From Pseudomonas sp. IPO3778 (GTDB taxonomy: Bacteria; Pseudomonadota; Gammaproteobacteria; Pseudomonadales; Pseudomonadaceae), in NCBI RefSeq assembly GCF_013386825.1, contig NZ_JACARC010000019.1, forward strand, positions 1 through 64,000: DNA of 64,000 nt, given 5' to 3'. How positions within the stretch are numbered: the stretch's first letter is position 1; every line of letters begins with the position of its first letter. The translations under genes and the position numbers were made by a program. The notes under the pieces are model-generated. The model was not told the DNA's origin. It searched no databases and saw only the letters and a list, made by a program, of their open reading frames with translations. This document shows positions 1-9,400 of this stretch, one piece after another.

Positions 1-57
1 AACGCCGGTTTGTTAGATGTGTTTGCTCGCACGAACATCATCAATCAAATCGGCGTT
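1..57. repeat. Imperfect inverted repeat at the window edge
   Basis: The first 19 bases pair with bases 39-57 at 16 of 19 positions, with outer arms AACGCCG and CGGCGTT, and the inner TGTT/AACA can extend the stem. The right arm is followed by a weakly T-rich stretch (CTTGTTTC), so a terminator for a plus-strand gene lying left of the window is the simplest reading. The upstream gene is not visible, so this is tentative. Confidence 0.35.
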
Positions 58-135
58 CTTGTTTCTGAGTTTCCCGGGATTCCGTGAAGAACCTTTTTTT
101 TGCCTGAAACACGCTCGACCGAACACCGCAAAACC

Positions 136-229
136 CTGTGGGAGCCGGGCTTGCCCGCGATGAGGCCGGGTCAGTTGGCAGCACTGTCGCCTGACACACC
201 GCCATCGCGGGCAAGCCCGGCTCCCACAG
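136..229. repeat. REP-type inverted repeat (CCGGGCTTGCCCG variant)
   Basis: Two perfectly complementary 27-base arms (136-162 and 203-229) flank a 40-base spacer. Each arm holds the core GGGAGCCGGGCTTGCCCGCG, whose CGGGC-TT-GCCCG part can also fold on itself. This matches the intergenic repetitive extragenic palindromes of Pseudomonas. It lies in the gap upstream of the AGCS symporter gene. Confidence 0.85.
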
Positions 230-482
230 TAAACGGGTGCAACCAGAAAGATTTTGGTGAAACCTTTAATCAGCCCAAGCAGACGGATCACGTTCGCCTA
301 GGTATAGTGCCGCCCCTCTTCGCGTCAGCGGTCGTCGGTAACGAGACCCTGGGAAGCGCGAAACCGCATGAATAACAACACCCGCAAAAGGATTGGGGCG
401 AAGCGTCGTGCACTGCCTGGTGCTGAGCGATGCGTCGGACCGTCCTGCGTTTGCCATTAGAAAAATCAGCGAGGAACACTCC
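230..482 (+). other. Leader and promoter region of the AGCS symporter gene
   Basis: About 250 bases with no convincing gene. A TATAGT hexamer near 303-308 could be a -10 element, which would give a leader of roughly 170 bases before the ATG at 483. I searched by eye for a glycine-riboswitch core, because that class often precedes AGCS genes, and did not find it. The only clear translation signal is GAGGAA at about 470-475. Confidence 0.4.
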
Positions 483-1934
483 ATGCTAGAAGTCATCAAC
501 GACTTCCTCTCAGGGAAAGTATTGATCGTGCTCATTGTCGGGCTCGGTGGTTACTTCACGATCCGCTCGCGTTTCGTTCAGTTGCGTCACTTTTTCCACA
601 TGTTTTCGGTGTTTCGCGACAGCCTGAAAAGCAGCACCGGCCAACTCAGCTCGTTCCAGGCGCTGATGCTCAGCCTCGCCGGGCGCGTGGGCGCCGGCAA
701 CATCGCAGGCGTCGGCATTGCCGTGACCCTGGGTGGCCCGGGCGCCGTGTTCTGGATGTGGGTCACCGCACTGGTGGGCATGTCGTCGAGCTTTATCGAG
801 TGCTCCCTCGGCCAGCTGTACAAGCGCACCGACGCGGAAGGCACCTACCGTGGCGGCCCGGCCTATTACATCCAGCACGGCCTGCAAAAACGCTGGCTGG
901 GCATGGTGGTAGCGTTCCTGCTGCTGGTGACCTTCGGTTTTGCCTTCAACGGCCTGCAAGCCCACGCCGTGACGCACTCGCTGAACAACGCCTTTGGCCT
1001 GGACACCACCTACACCGGCCTGGCCCTGGCCGTGCTGCTGGGCCTGGTGTTCATCGGCGGGATCAAGCGGATCGCCTCGATCGCCGACCTGCTGGTGCCG
1101 GTCAAGACCCTGGTCTACATCGCCGTGACCCTGTACGTGATCGTGCTGCAATTCGACCACGTGCCAGCCATGCTCGCGACCATCGTCAAGAGCGCTTTCG
1201 GCCTCGACCAGGCCTTTGGTGGCCTGGTGGGCAGCGCGATCATCATGGGCGTGAAACGCGGCGTATTCGCCAACGAAGCCGGTCTGGGCAGCGCGCCTAA
1301 CGTGGCGGCCGTGGCATCGGTGGAACACCCGATCGCCCAAGGCGTGGTTCAGGCGTTCAGCGTGTTCCTCGACACCTTCGTGATCTGCACCTGCACCGCG
1401 TTGCTGATCCTGCTCTCCGGTTTCTACACCCCAGGCTTCGAAGGCGACGGCATTGCCCTGACCCAGAACTCCCTGGCCGCCGTAGTCGGTGACTGGGGCC
1501 GGATGTTCATCTCGGTAGCCCTGGCGTTGTTCGTGTTCACCTCGATCATGTACAACTACTACCTCGGCGAGAGCAACCTGCGCTTCCTGGTGGGTGACAA
1601 CCGCAAGGTGTTGATGGGCTACCGCGCCGTGGTGCTGGTGCTGATTTTCTGGGGTTCCATCGAGAACCTGAGCACTGTGTTTGCCTTCGCCGACATCACC
1701 ATGACCCTGCTGGCGTTCGTCAACCTGTTCGCCCTGGCGTTCCTGTTCAAGATCGCCATGCGCATCCTGAACGACTACGACAACCAGCGCGCTGCGGGCA
1801 TCAAGACCCCGGTGTTCGATTCCAGCCAGTTCCCGGACCTGGACCTGGACCGCAAGGCCTGGCCGGCCATTCCGGTAAAGCCGGAACCTGCCGCTCAAGC
1901 CTCGGCTGATCTGAACGCTCAAGCGCAACGCTAA
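483..1934 (+). CDS. Alanine/glycine:cation symporter (AGCS family)
   Basis: A 483-residue inner-membrane secondary transporter expected to take up alanine or glycine with sodium ions. It opens with a hydrophobic segment (VLIVLIVGLGGYFTI) and the family block GRVGAGNIAGVGIAVTLGGP near residues 62-81, and it has about ten hydrophobic segments along its length. The length is normal for AlsT/DagA-type carriers. I start at the ATG at 483, which has GAGGAA eight bases upstream; an upstream in-frame start would add 30 residues with no transporter character. The C-terminal 45 residues are hydrophilic. A strong terminator follows, so it is probably monocistronic, with asparaginase next to it. Substrate is inferred from the family only. 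Confidence 0.88.
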   Translation: MLEVINDFLSGKVLIVLIVGLGGYFTIRSRFVQLRHFFHMFSVFRDSLKSSTGQLSSFQALMLSLAGRVGAGNIAGVGIAVTLGGPGAVFWMWVTALVGMSSSFIECSLGQLYKRTDAEGTYRGGPAYYIQHGLQKRWLGMVVAFLLLVTFGFAFNGLQAHAVTHSLNNAFGLDTTYTGLALAVLLGLVFIGGIKRIASIADLLVPVKTLVYIAVTLYVIVLQFDHVPAMLATIVKSAFGLDQAFGGLVGSAIIMGVKRGVFANEAGLGSAPNVAAVASVEHPIAQGVVQAFSVFLDTFVICTCTALLILLSGFYTPGFEGDGIALTQNSLAAVVGDWGRMFISVALALFVFTSIMYNYYLGESNLRFLVGDNRKVLMGYRAVVLVLIFWGSIENLSTVFAFADITMTLLAFVNLFALAFLFKIAMRILNDYDNQRAAGIKTPVFDSSQFPDLDLDRKAWPAIPVKPEPAAQASADLNAQAQR

Positions 1935-1958
1935 GCGTCGCAAGCCTAGATAGATGAC

Positions 1959-2002
1959 ACGCCGCCCGGCCTTGGGCATGCTCTGGGCCCGGCGGCGTTT
2001 TT
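1959..2002 (+). terminator. Rho-independent terminator after the symporter gene
   Basis: GC-rich arms (1959-1972 and 1985-1998) with one mismatch enclose a short loop, and the right arm runs directly into TTTTT. It separates the symporter transcript from ansA. Confidence 0.8.
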
Positions 2003-2020
2003 CGTTCAGGAGATTCTTCG

Positions 2021-2998
2021 ATGTCCCAAGCAAATAACATCATGGTGCTCTACACCGGTGGCACCATCGGCATGCAGGCCAGCGCCAACGGCCTGGCGCC
2101 CGCTTCGGGTTTTGAAACCCGCATGAGCGAAGCCCTCGCCCAACTGGACGTGCCAGCCTGGCGCTTCCAGGAGATGTCCCCGCTGATCGACAGCGCCAAC
2201 ATGACGCCCGCCTACTGGCAGCGCTTGCGTGTGGCGGTGGTCGAAGCGGTGGATGCGGGCTGCGACGCCGTGCTGATCCTGCACGGCACCGATACCTTGG
2301 CCTACAGCACGGCCGCCATGAGTTTCCAACTGCTGGGCCTGCCCGCCCCGGTGCTGTTTACCGGCTCGATGCTGCCCGCCGGCGTGCCCGACAGCGATGC
2401 CTGGGAAAACGTCAGCGGCGCGCTGCTGGCCCTGGGCGAAGGCTTGGCGCCTGGTGTGCAGTTGTACTTCCACGGCGTGCTGATGGCCCCGACCCGTTGC
2501 GCGAAAATCCGCAGTTTTGGTCGCCATCCGTTTGCCGCGTTGCAGCGTAACGGCGGCGTTGCCCAGGCCGAGTTGGTTCCGGCGGCACTGCATTACCGCC
2601 AAGCCAAGGCGCTGGCCAATGTGGGCGTGCTGCCACTGGTGCCGGGCATCGCCGCCGCGCAAGTGGACGCATTGATCGACAGCGGCATCCAGGCACTGGT
2701 GCTGGAATGCTTCGGCAGCGGCACCGGCCCCAGCGACAATCCCGCGTTCCTCGCCAGCCTCAAGCGCGCGCAGGACAACGGCGTGGTCGTCGTCGCCATT
2801 ACCCAATGCCATGAAGGCGGTGTAGAGCTGGATGTCTACGAGGCCGGCAGCCGCCTGCGCGCTGTGGGCGTGTTGTCGGGCGGCGGGATGACCCGTGAAG
2901 CCGTGTTCGGCAAGCTCAACGCCTTGATCGGCGCCGGGCTGGACACCGCCGAAATCCGCCGTCTGGTGGAACTCGACCTGTGTGGCGAACTGAGCTGA
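2021..2998 (+). CDS. ansA: L-asparaginase, type I-like
   Basis: A 325-residue enzyme that hydrolyses L-asparagine to aspartate and ammonia. The first catalytic Thr block TGGTIG lies at about residues 12-17 and the second block HGTDT at about 90-94, both diagnostic for the asparaginase/glutaminase family. There is no signal peptide, so a cytoplasmic type I enzyme is likely. AGGAG sits a suitable distance before the ATG. Its neighbour is an amino acid symporter, which fits a role in amino acid use. A glutaminase side activity cannot be excluded from the sequence. Confidence 0.88.
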   Translation: MSQANNIMVLYTGGTIGMQASANGLAPASGFETRMSEALAQLDVPAWRFQEMSPLIDSANMTPAYWQRLRVAVVEAVDAGCDAVLILHGTDTLAYSTAAMSFQLLGLPAPVLFTGSMLPAGVPDSDAWENVSGALLALGEGLAPGVQLYFHGVLMAPTRCAKIRSFGRHPFAALQRNGGVAQAELVPAALHYRQAKALANVGVLPLVPGIAAAQVDALIDSGIQALVLECFGSGTGPSDNPAFLASLKRAQDNGVVVVAITQCHEGGVELDVYEAGSRLRAVGVLSGGGMTREAVFGKLNALIGAGLDTAEIRRLVELDLCGELS

Positions 2999-3018
2999 CC
3001 GGCATATAACTTGCTCCT

Positions 3019-3042
3019 CTTCCAGCCATCCCCTGGCTGGAA
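3019..3042 (+). promoter_or_regulatory. Hairpin covering the ribosome binding site of the AraC gene
   Basis: A perfect 10-base stem (CTTCCAGCCA at 3019-3028, TGGCTGGAAG at 3033-3042) with a four-base loop. The right arm ends in GGAAG, the apparent Shine-Dalgarno of the ATG at 3049. It has no T run, so it is not a classic terminator. It could hold translation of the regulator low, or be a Rho-dependent end of ansA. Confidence 0.5.
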
Positions 3043-3048
3043 GCCCCC

Positions 3049-4041
3049 ATGCTGCACTCCCACCTCACCACCCTCAACGCGGTCTCCCTGGTACTTGGCA
3101 CCTTCAAGGACCAGGGTCTGCCCAGCGACACCCTGCTCGCCGGCAGCGGCATCTGCGCGGCGGACTTGAGCCGTGCCGACACGCGCATCACCACCAACCA
3201 AGAGATGCGCGTGTGCGCGAATGCCGTGGCATTGCAGCGTGATATCGGCCTGGAACTGGGCCGGCGCATGCACGTTTCGTCCTACGGCATGCTCGGCTAT
3301 GCCCTGCTCACCTGTGCCACCTTCGGTGACGCTTTACGCCTGGCACTGCGTTATCCGGCGCTGTTGGGAACACTTTTCGAACTGAGTCTGGTGGAGGACG
3401 GCGAGCGCGTCTGGTTCAGCGCCGGCGATTACCGGGAGAACCCGGCACTGGAAACCTTCAACGTCGAGTTCTGCCTGGTCTCATTGAAAGTCATCTGTGA
3501 CGACCTGCTCGGTCATCCGCTGCCACTGCTCGGTGCGCGCTTTGAATACGATGCGCCGGATTATCAGGCGCGCTATCGCGAGCGCTTCGACTGCCCGTTG
3601 CAGTTCCAGGCCACCGCCCATGCCTTTGCGTTCGACAGGCATTGGCTGGATCGGCCGTTACCCCTGGCCGACGCCGTCACCCACCAGGCCATGGCCGAAC
3701 GGTGCCGCAAGCAGAACCTGGAATTCACCGGGCGCCAGGCCTGGCTGGGGCGGATTCGCCAGTTGCTCGCCAGCCAGTTGCAGGCGGCGCCGGGCCTTGA
3801 GGGGTTGGCGCAACAAATGAACTGCTCGGCCCGCACGTTGCGCCGGCATTTGCACGACCAGGGGTGCAGCTATCAGGAGTTGCTCGACGAGCTACGCTTC
3901 GAGCGGGCCAAGCAGTTGCTGGGCGAGGACGAACTGCCGATCTACCGGATCGCCGAAGCACTGGGGTTCAGCGAAACCGCGAGTTTCCGCCATGCGTTTG
4001 TACGCTGGAGCGGCGTGGCGCCGAGCCAATTTCGCGCATGA
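3049..4041 (+). CDS. AraC-family transcriptional regulator
   Basis: A 330-residue regulator with an N-terminal ligand-sensing region of the arabinose-binding-like type seen in OruR/ArgR-like Pseudomonas regulators, and a C-terminal double helix-turn-helix (RTLRRHLHDQGCSY and IYRIAEALGFSETASFRHAF). The second recognition helix and the terminal APSQFR motif are typical. The next genes on the strand encode an acetylpolyamine amidohydrolase and a polyamine-binding protein, so control of polyamine or amino acid catabolism is a reasonable inference. The effector is unknown. Its Shine-Dalgarno lies inside a hairpin. Confidence 0.82.
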   Translation: MLHSHLTTLNAVSLVLGTFKDQGLPSDTLLAGSGICAADLSRADTRITTNQEMRVCANAVALQRDIGLELGRRMHVSSYGMLGYALLTCATFGDALRLALRYPALLGTLFELSLVEDGERVWFSAGDYRENPALETFNVEFCLVSLKVICDDLLGHPLPLLGARFEYDAPDYQARYRERFDCPLQFQATAHAFAFDRHWLDRPLPLADAVTHQAMAERCRKQNLEFTGRQAWLGRIRQLLASQLQAAPGLEGLAQQMNCSARTLRRHLHDQGCSYQELLDELRFERAKQLLGEDELPIYRIAEALGFSETASFRHAFVRWSGVAPSQFRA

Positions 4042-4065
4042 CGCCCCATTGAGGGGCGAATTTCG
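4042..4065 (+). terminator. Weak hairpin terminator after the AraC gene
   Basis: CGCCCC and GGGGCG pair around a five-base loop directly after the stop codon, followed by AATTT. The stem is short and the T tract weak. Confidence 0.45.
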
Positions 4066-4174
4066 GTCATACACATTGGCCGTATTTATCCCCTTTTGGC
4101 CGCTCCTGCCGTTCTCATAAACCCCGCCCGCCGCAAGACTGCATGCACCGATACAGCCTGCGGAGAACAACAAT

Positions 4175-5209
4175 ATGCTGACGATCTACTCGGACGATCA
4201 CCATCTGCACCACGGCCGCTGCGAGCTGATGGACGGGCAACTGATGCCCTGCTTTGAAATGCCCTCCCGCGCCGACCATGTGCTGCAACGGGTCAAGGAC
4301 CGCGCGCTGGGCCCGGTGCACGCGCCCGAGGATTTCGGCCTGGCGCCGCTGCAACGCATCCACAGCGCGGCCTACCTGGACTTCTTCAAGGGCGCCTGGC
4401 AACGCTGGACAGCATTCAACCAGGACGGCGACTTGCTGCCCTACACCTGGCCCGCCCGCACCTTGCGCAAGGTGATCCCCACCAGCCTGCACGGCCAACT
4501 CGGCTATTACAGCTTTGACGGCGGCGCGCCGATCACCGCAGGCACCTGGCAAGCCGCCTACAGCGCCGCCCAGGTGGCACTGACCGCCCAACAAGCGATC
4601 CAGCACGGCGCCCGCAGTGCGTTCGCCCTGTGCCGCCCACCCGGCCATCACGCCGCCAGCGACTTGATGGGGGGCTATTGCTACCTCAACAACGCCGCCA
4701 TCGCCGCCCAGGCGTTTCTCGACCAGGGCCACAAAAAGGTCGCCATTCTTGACGTGGACTATCACCACGGCAACGGCACCCAATCGATTTTCTATGAACG
4801 CAGCGACGTGCTGTTCACCTCGATCCACGGCCACCCGGAAGCGGAGTTTCCGTTCTTCCTCGGCTATGCCGATGAGCTGGGCGAAGGCGCGGGCGAGGGG
4901 TTCAACTTCAACTACCCGCTGCCCGCAGGCTCGGGCTGGGACACCTGGAGCGCGGCGCTGGACCAGGCTTGCGCGCAAGTCCAGCAATACGGCGCCGACG
5001 TCATTGTCGTCTCGCTGGGCGTGGACACGTTCAAACACGACCCGATTTCCCAGTTCAAGCTCGACAGCCCGGACTACCTGGCCATGGGCGCACGCATTGC
5101 GCAGCTGGGAAAACCGACGCTGTTTGTGATGGAAGGCGGCTACGCGGTGGAAGAAATCGGCATTAACGCCGTCAATGTTCTTGAAGGTTTTGAGGGGTCA
5201 GCACCATGA
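4175..5209 (+). CDS. Acetylpolyamine amidohydrolase (histone deacetylase superfamily)
   Basis: A 344-residue zinc hydrolase expected to remove acetyl groups from acetylputrescine, acetylcadaverine or related polyamines. All active-site residues known for bacterial acetylpolyamine amidohydrolase are present at matching numbers: His158-His159 (RPPGHH), Asp195 and His197 (DVDYHHG), Asp284 (GVDTFKHD) and Tyr323 (EGGYAVEE). The stop codon overlaps the start of the next gene (ATGA), a polyamine-type ABC binding protein, so the two are translationally coupled. I recall a similar pairing in P. aeruginosa (AphB type). Confidence 0.9.
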   Translation: MLTIYSDDHHLHHGRCELMDGQLMPCFEMPSRADHVLQRVKDRALGPVHAPEDFGLAPLQRIHSAAYLDFFKGAWQRWTAFNQDGDLLPYTWPARTLRKVIPTSLHGQLGYYSFDGGAPITAGTWQAAYSAAQVALTAQQAIQHGARSAFALCRPPGHHAASDLMGGYCYLNNAAIAAQAFLDQGHKKVAILDVDYHHGNGTQSIFYERSDVLFTSIHGHPEAEFPFFLGYADELGEGAGEGFNFNYPLPAGSGWDTWSAALDQACAQVQQYGADVIVVSLGVDTFKHDPISQFKLDSPDYLAMGARIAQLGKPTLFVMEGGYAVEEIGINAVNVLEGFEGSAP

Positions 5210-6297
5210 AAATGCTCAAGCATCTTGTCCTCTGCGCGGCGGCCTTGAGCGGCGCCGTACAGGCCGAAGAAACCACCCTGCGGGTCTACAACTGGTTCGA
5301 CTACATCACCCCCAAGGCCCTGGAAGACTTCAAGGCCCAGAACCCCAAGGTCAAACTGATCTACGACATCTTCGACACCAACGAGGCCCTCGAAGCCAAG
5401 CTGCTTACCGGCAACTCCGGCTATGACGTGGTGGTGCCGTCCAACGTATTCCTGGCCAAGCAGATCGAGGCGTCGGTGTTCCAGCCCCTGGACCGCAGCA
5501 AGCTGCCGAACTGGAACCACCTTGATCCCAAGCTGATGAAGCTGATCGAAGCCAACGACCCCGGCAACAAATTCGCCGTGCCCTACATGTACGGCACCAT
5601 CCTCATCGGCTTCAACCCGGACAAGGTCAAGGCCGCCCTCGGTGCGAACGCGCCGGTGGACAGCTGGGACCTGATCTTCAAGGAAGAGAACATCAGCAAG
5701 CTCAAGCAATGCGGCGTGGCCCTGCTGGATTCGCCGTCGGAGATTCTGCCGCTGGCCCTGCAACACCTGGGGCTGGACCCCAACAGCAGCAACCCGGCGG
5801 ACTATGTGAAAGCCGAAGCGTTGCTGATGAAGATCCGCCCCTACATCACCTACTTCCACTCGTCCAAGTACATGGCAGACATCGCCAACGGTGACATCTG
5901 CGTGGCCGTCGGTTACTCCGGCAGCTTCTCCCAGGCCGCCAACCGCGCCAAAGAAGCGAAGAACGGTGTGACCGTGGACATGCGCCTGCCCAAGGAAGGC
6001 GCCCCCATCTGGTTCGACATGCTCGCGATTCCCAAGGGCGCCAAAGACCCTGAAGACGCCTACACCTTCATCAATTACCTGCTGCAACCGGGTGTGATCG
6101 CGCCGATCAGCGACTTTGTCGGTTACCCCAACCCCAACAAGGACGCCACCAACCTGGTGGACCCGGCGATCCGCAACAACCCCAACCTGTACCCCACCGA
6201 AGCGGCCATGGCCACGCTCTACACCTTGAAACCCCTGGGCCGCGATGCCGAACGCGCCCGCACCCGGGCCTGGACCAAGATCAAGTCCGGAACCTGA
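5206..6297 (+). CDS. Polyamine ABC transporter substrate-binding protein (PotF/SpuD type)
   Basis: A 363-residue periplasmic binding protein. Residues 1-20 form a signal peptide ending near VQA. The mature part starts TLRVYNWFDYITP, the hallmark opening of PotD/PotF proteins, followed by IYDIFDTNEALEAKLLTG and the GYDVVVPSN block. No permease or ATPase gene follows, so it must work with components encoded elsewhere or act as an orphan receptor. The ATGA overlap with the amidohydrolase gene suggests capture of acetylated or free polyamines for the enzyme upstream. Confidence 0.9.
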   Translation: MKMLKHLVLCAAALSGAVQAEETTLRVYNWFDYITPKALEDFKAQNPKVKLIYDIFDTNEALEAKLLTGNSGYDVVVPSNVFLAKQIEASVFQPLDRSKLPNWNHLDPKLMKLIEANDPGNKFAVPYMYGTILIGFNPDKVKAALGANAPVDSWDLIFKEENISKLKQCGVALLDSPSEILPLALQHLGLDPNSSNPADYVKAEALLMKIRPYITYFHSSKYMADIANGDICVAVGYSGSFSQAANRAKEAKNGVTVDMRLPKEGAPIWFDMLAIPKGAKDPEDAYTFINYLLQPGVIAPISDFVGYPNPNKDATNLVDPAIRNNPNLYPTEAAMATLYTLKPLGRDAERARTRAWTKIKSGT

Positions 6298-6300
6298 TGC

Positions 6301-6336
6301 ACGGGTGGCGAGGGCGCCCGTTCCCTCGCCACCCGT
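6301..6336 (+). terminator. Long GC-rich hairpin after the polyamine operon
   Basis: A perfect 14-base stem (6301-6314 with 6323-6336) and eight-base loop directly after the stop. No T run follows, so it may stabilise the 3' end or act with Rho. It separates the polyamine genes from the toxin-like gene. Confidence 0.5.
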
Positions 6337-6422
6337 TGAACAGTTAACTACCACCACGCCCCCGGCGGGGCTCGTTACTTTCTGGCAAACCGATCGTTTT
6401 AGTGCCAGCAAGGAACGCCCCC

Positions 6423-9400
6423 ATGCCCCAACCCTCCACCGAGCAAGAATCCGTCAATGGCAATGAGCTGCTCACCCAACTGACCACCGGCCCGTCCATT
6501 CGCGAGGTGGCCGCGAAGATCTTGCGGCCGGCGCTAAAGGAGCTGTACCCGGAACTGGAGATCGACCCGGACCTGGCCATTGTGGTCTCGCCGTTCTGGC
6601 TGATCCTCAACGACCACGTAGTACCCGGCCTGCCTCGTCACGAATCCCTCACCGGCGCGCTCGCGCGGCGGGCCTTTTCCGACCAGCCCCTGGTCTACCT
6701 CGATGGCGAGCATTACCTGACCGACCGTGCCACCGTCGGCCCGGACCTCCATATGCCGGTGCGTATCGATGCCATCGCCCGGCTGATCAATGAATGTGCG
6801 CCACTGATGTTCGTGGCGTATCAGGAACAGCAACTGGCGTTCTGGAACCAGACCGACAGCCCCCGCGGAACCCGTTGGCAAGCCTTCGCCAATGCCTTGC
6901 GCAGCGCCTGGGATATCCACGAATCCGTGGGCTGGGACGCAGACGAACGCGCCATGGCGAAGAACGTGTTTCTGTACCCGGATGCTGCGGTGCGCCTGCC
7001 CAATGACAAATACCGCACCCGTGCCTGCCTGATGGACATCGATGTCGACAAAGGCACCCATACCCAGCACCTCAGCCTTGCCTCACTCGCCATCCTGATC
7101 GGGACCCACGACCAGCACACGATGATCCTCACGTACTCCATCGCCAACGGGTACCAAAAGTTCGACAGCCAGGACGACCTCAGCCAGGCGCTGATTCTGG
7201 CGACCACCCACCTCGAAGATAAAGCGCTGAAGTGGCGGCTCTATGAACCGCAGGGCGATTTTTTCGAGTACCAGGCCTGCGCGCTGATCGGCCTGCAACT
7301 CGATGCTATTGGCAGAATCACCTCGGGCACCCCGCCCCGGCAGGCCGATGACGACCTCTCCCGGCGCGGGGAACTGGAGTTCGGGCAATTGTCGTCGGAC
7401 GATCGGGACAAGCTGGAAAAGATCAGCGACGCCATACCCGAGTGGCTGAAAAGCGCCAGCTCCTCCGACCTGTCCCGCTACAGCCGCGGCATGTTCGACA
7501 TCGCCACCCTCAACAGCCGCACCCACAATAAAACCTATCAGGATGATATTCCGCTGATTGGCGATTACGCCCTGAAGGCCATCGCCGACGCCATGGCCAA
7601 GACCCTGACGCCTGCCCAGAAAACCGACCTGGGCCTGGTGGCAAATGGCAGTCAACTCAGCCAGCAATTGATGCTCAAACTCAAGCACGTGCAAATCACC
7701 GTGACCAGCCAGGTGGTCTGGGGGTTGTTCACCGTCCCCGGCCTGACCAGCACCGTCACCTTCAGCCTCGAAGAACTGGCGCTGCAAAACCTGATTGCCC
7801 TGCCGCTGGGCAACAAGGTCGCGCAGTACCAGGATGGCCGCAGCCTGCCGAGCTGGATGAACGTGACGTACCTGCAAGACCTGATCACCCAAGTGAACAT
7901 CGGCGATCAATACCCCAGGCTGGTGAAGGCCACCCTGCTCGATAACCCCGTGCAGTCGCTGCTGCGGCAAACCCTCTACACCGATCAGTTGCGCCTGCAG
8001 TTGCCATTGCTGGCCCTGCAATACAAGATTCGCAACCAGCACGGCGTGGATGAGCAAGGCTACCGTTATGTCTGCGCGGCCATGGCACGCGACCCCAACC
8101 AGCGCCGCGTGAACGGCTACACCGTGGTCATCCGGCCCCTGGCGTTTATCCCCACCCGCCGCACAAGCCAGGCCGCCGACCCGGTCAGCAATATGTTCGT
8201 CATCGGCCCGCAGCATCCGGCCAACGGGCCCTGCCTCCTGTATCGCCCCCAATCCCCGACCCAACTGATGCAGTTTGCTTCACCGAACAACCTGATTTAC
8301 GCCATCAAACAATCCAGCGAACTGCGCAGCTCGGTGTTGGCCTGGCTGCCCGACAGCGTGCGGTCTGACTACGCCCAGTTTGTCTTTCCCGGCCCCTTCC
8401 TCGCCTCGCCCGGCACCCTGTCCACCCTGTTGGTACAACCGTGGCTGGCGCTGACCATGACGGGACCGGTCATCCTCGGCAGCCAGACGGTGCAGGACGA
8501 CGAGTTGGCGACACTGTTCACCGCCAACGCGAAGGCGCTGGTGGAGCTTGCCGACAAACAATCGGTGTCCAACGCTGAGGCCCGCTGGGAAAGCTTCAAG
8601 CGGGCCGGCTGGATGATCTTCAATGCAGCCTTGCCCTTTCTGGGCAAAACCGTCGGCACGGCGGCCTGGGTCGGCCAACTGATCAACGACGTGCAGGAAG
8701 CCATCGACGCCAGCGAAAGTGGCGACAGCACCGCCAAATGGTCCGCCCTGACCGACATTTTCCTCAACTTGGGCATGGCCCTGGCGCTGCACCTGGCCAG
8801 CCGGCAGACCCCGCTCGTACGGGCGGAAAAACCCACCCCGGAAATACCCACCCCGACCCAGGCGCCGGCCCCACTGCCCGTCATCCAGCAGCCCGACATC
8901 CAGACACCCGAGCTGCCCGGTGGCCACGAACCGCCGCTGCACACCCTGGGCGCCTTGACCCGCCAGCCCCCAAGCCTGAAAAAGACCCTCGACAGCTTCA
9001 GCGTCACGCGCCCCGAAACCCTGGGCGCGCAGCAAACCCTGCCGGGCCCGCACCAGCACCTCTACCCCCTCAATGATCAATGGTATGCCCCGGTGGGCGA
9101 ACGCTGGTTCAAGGTGCAGGTGGACGAAAACGATACCGTGCTGATCGTCGACGCCACCCAGCCCGAGCGCTTGGGCCCGGTGCTGGTCAACAACCGCGCC
9201 GGCCAATGGTTTGTCGATACACGCCTGCGCCTGCGCGGTGCCGGGTTCAGGAGCCGGATGAAGAAAGGCCAGCGGCTCAAGCCCGTCACGATTGCCGGCC
9301 TGCGGGAACAACTGGAGGCCTTCGACCGTCAGGAAGCGCAGCAAAGCGCCGCCCTTGAGACGGCCCGCAGCGTCAGCCGGGCCGCATCGCCCGGCACGTC

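Noticed and set aside
136..229. CRISPR-like or transposon-end repeats
   Set aside because: The paired repeats are single inverted repeats of the Pseudomonas REP type, not evenly spaced direct repeats, and no cas or transposase gene is present.
230..482. Glycine riboswitch before the AGCS symporter
   Set aside because: The conserved glycine-aptamer core could not be found by eye in the leader.
510..2033. 507-residue minus-strand open frame opposite the symporter gene
   Set aside because: It is a shadow of the symporter codons: composition is Gln/His/Gly-rich without motifs, and the sense frame is a clear AGCS transporter.
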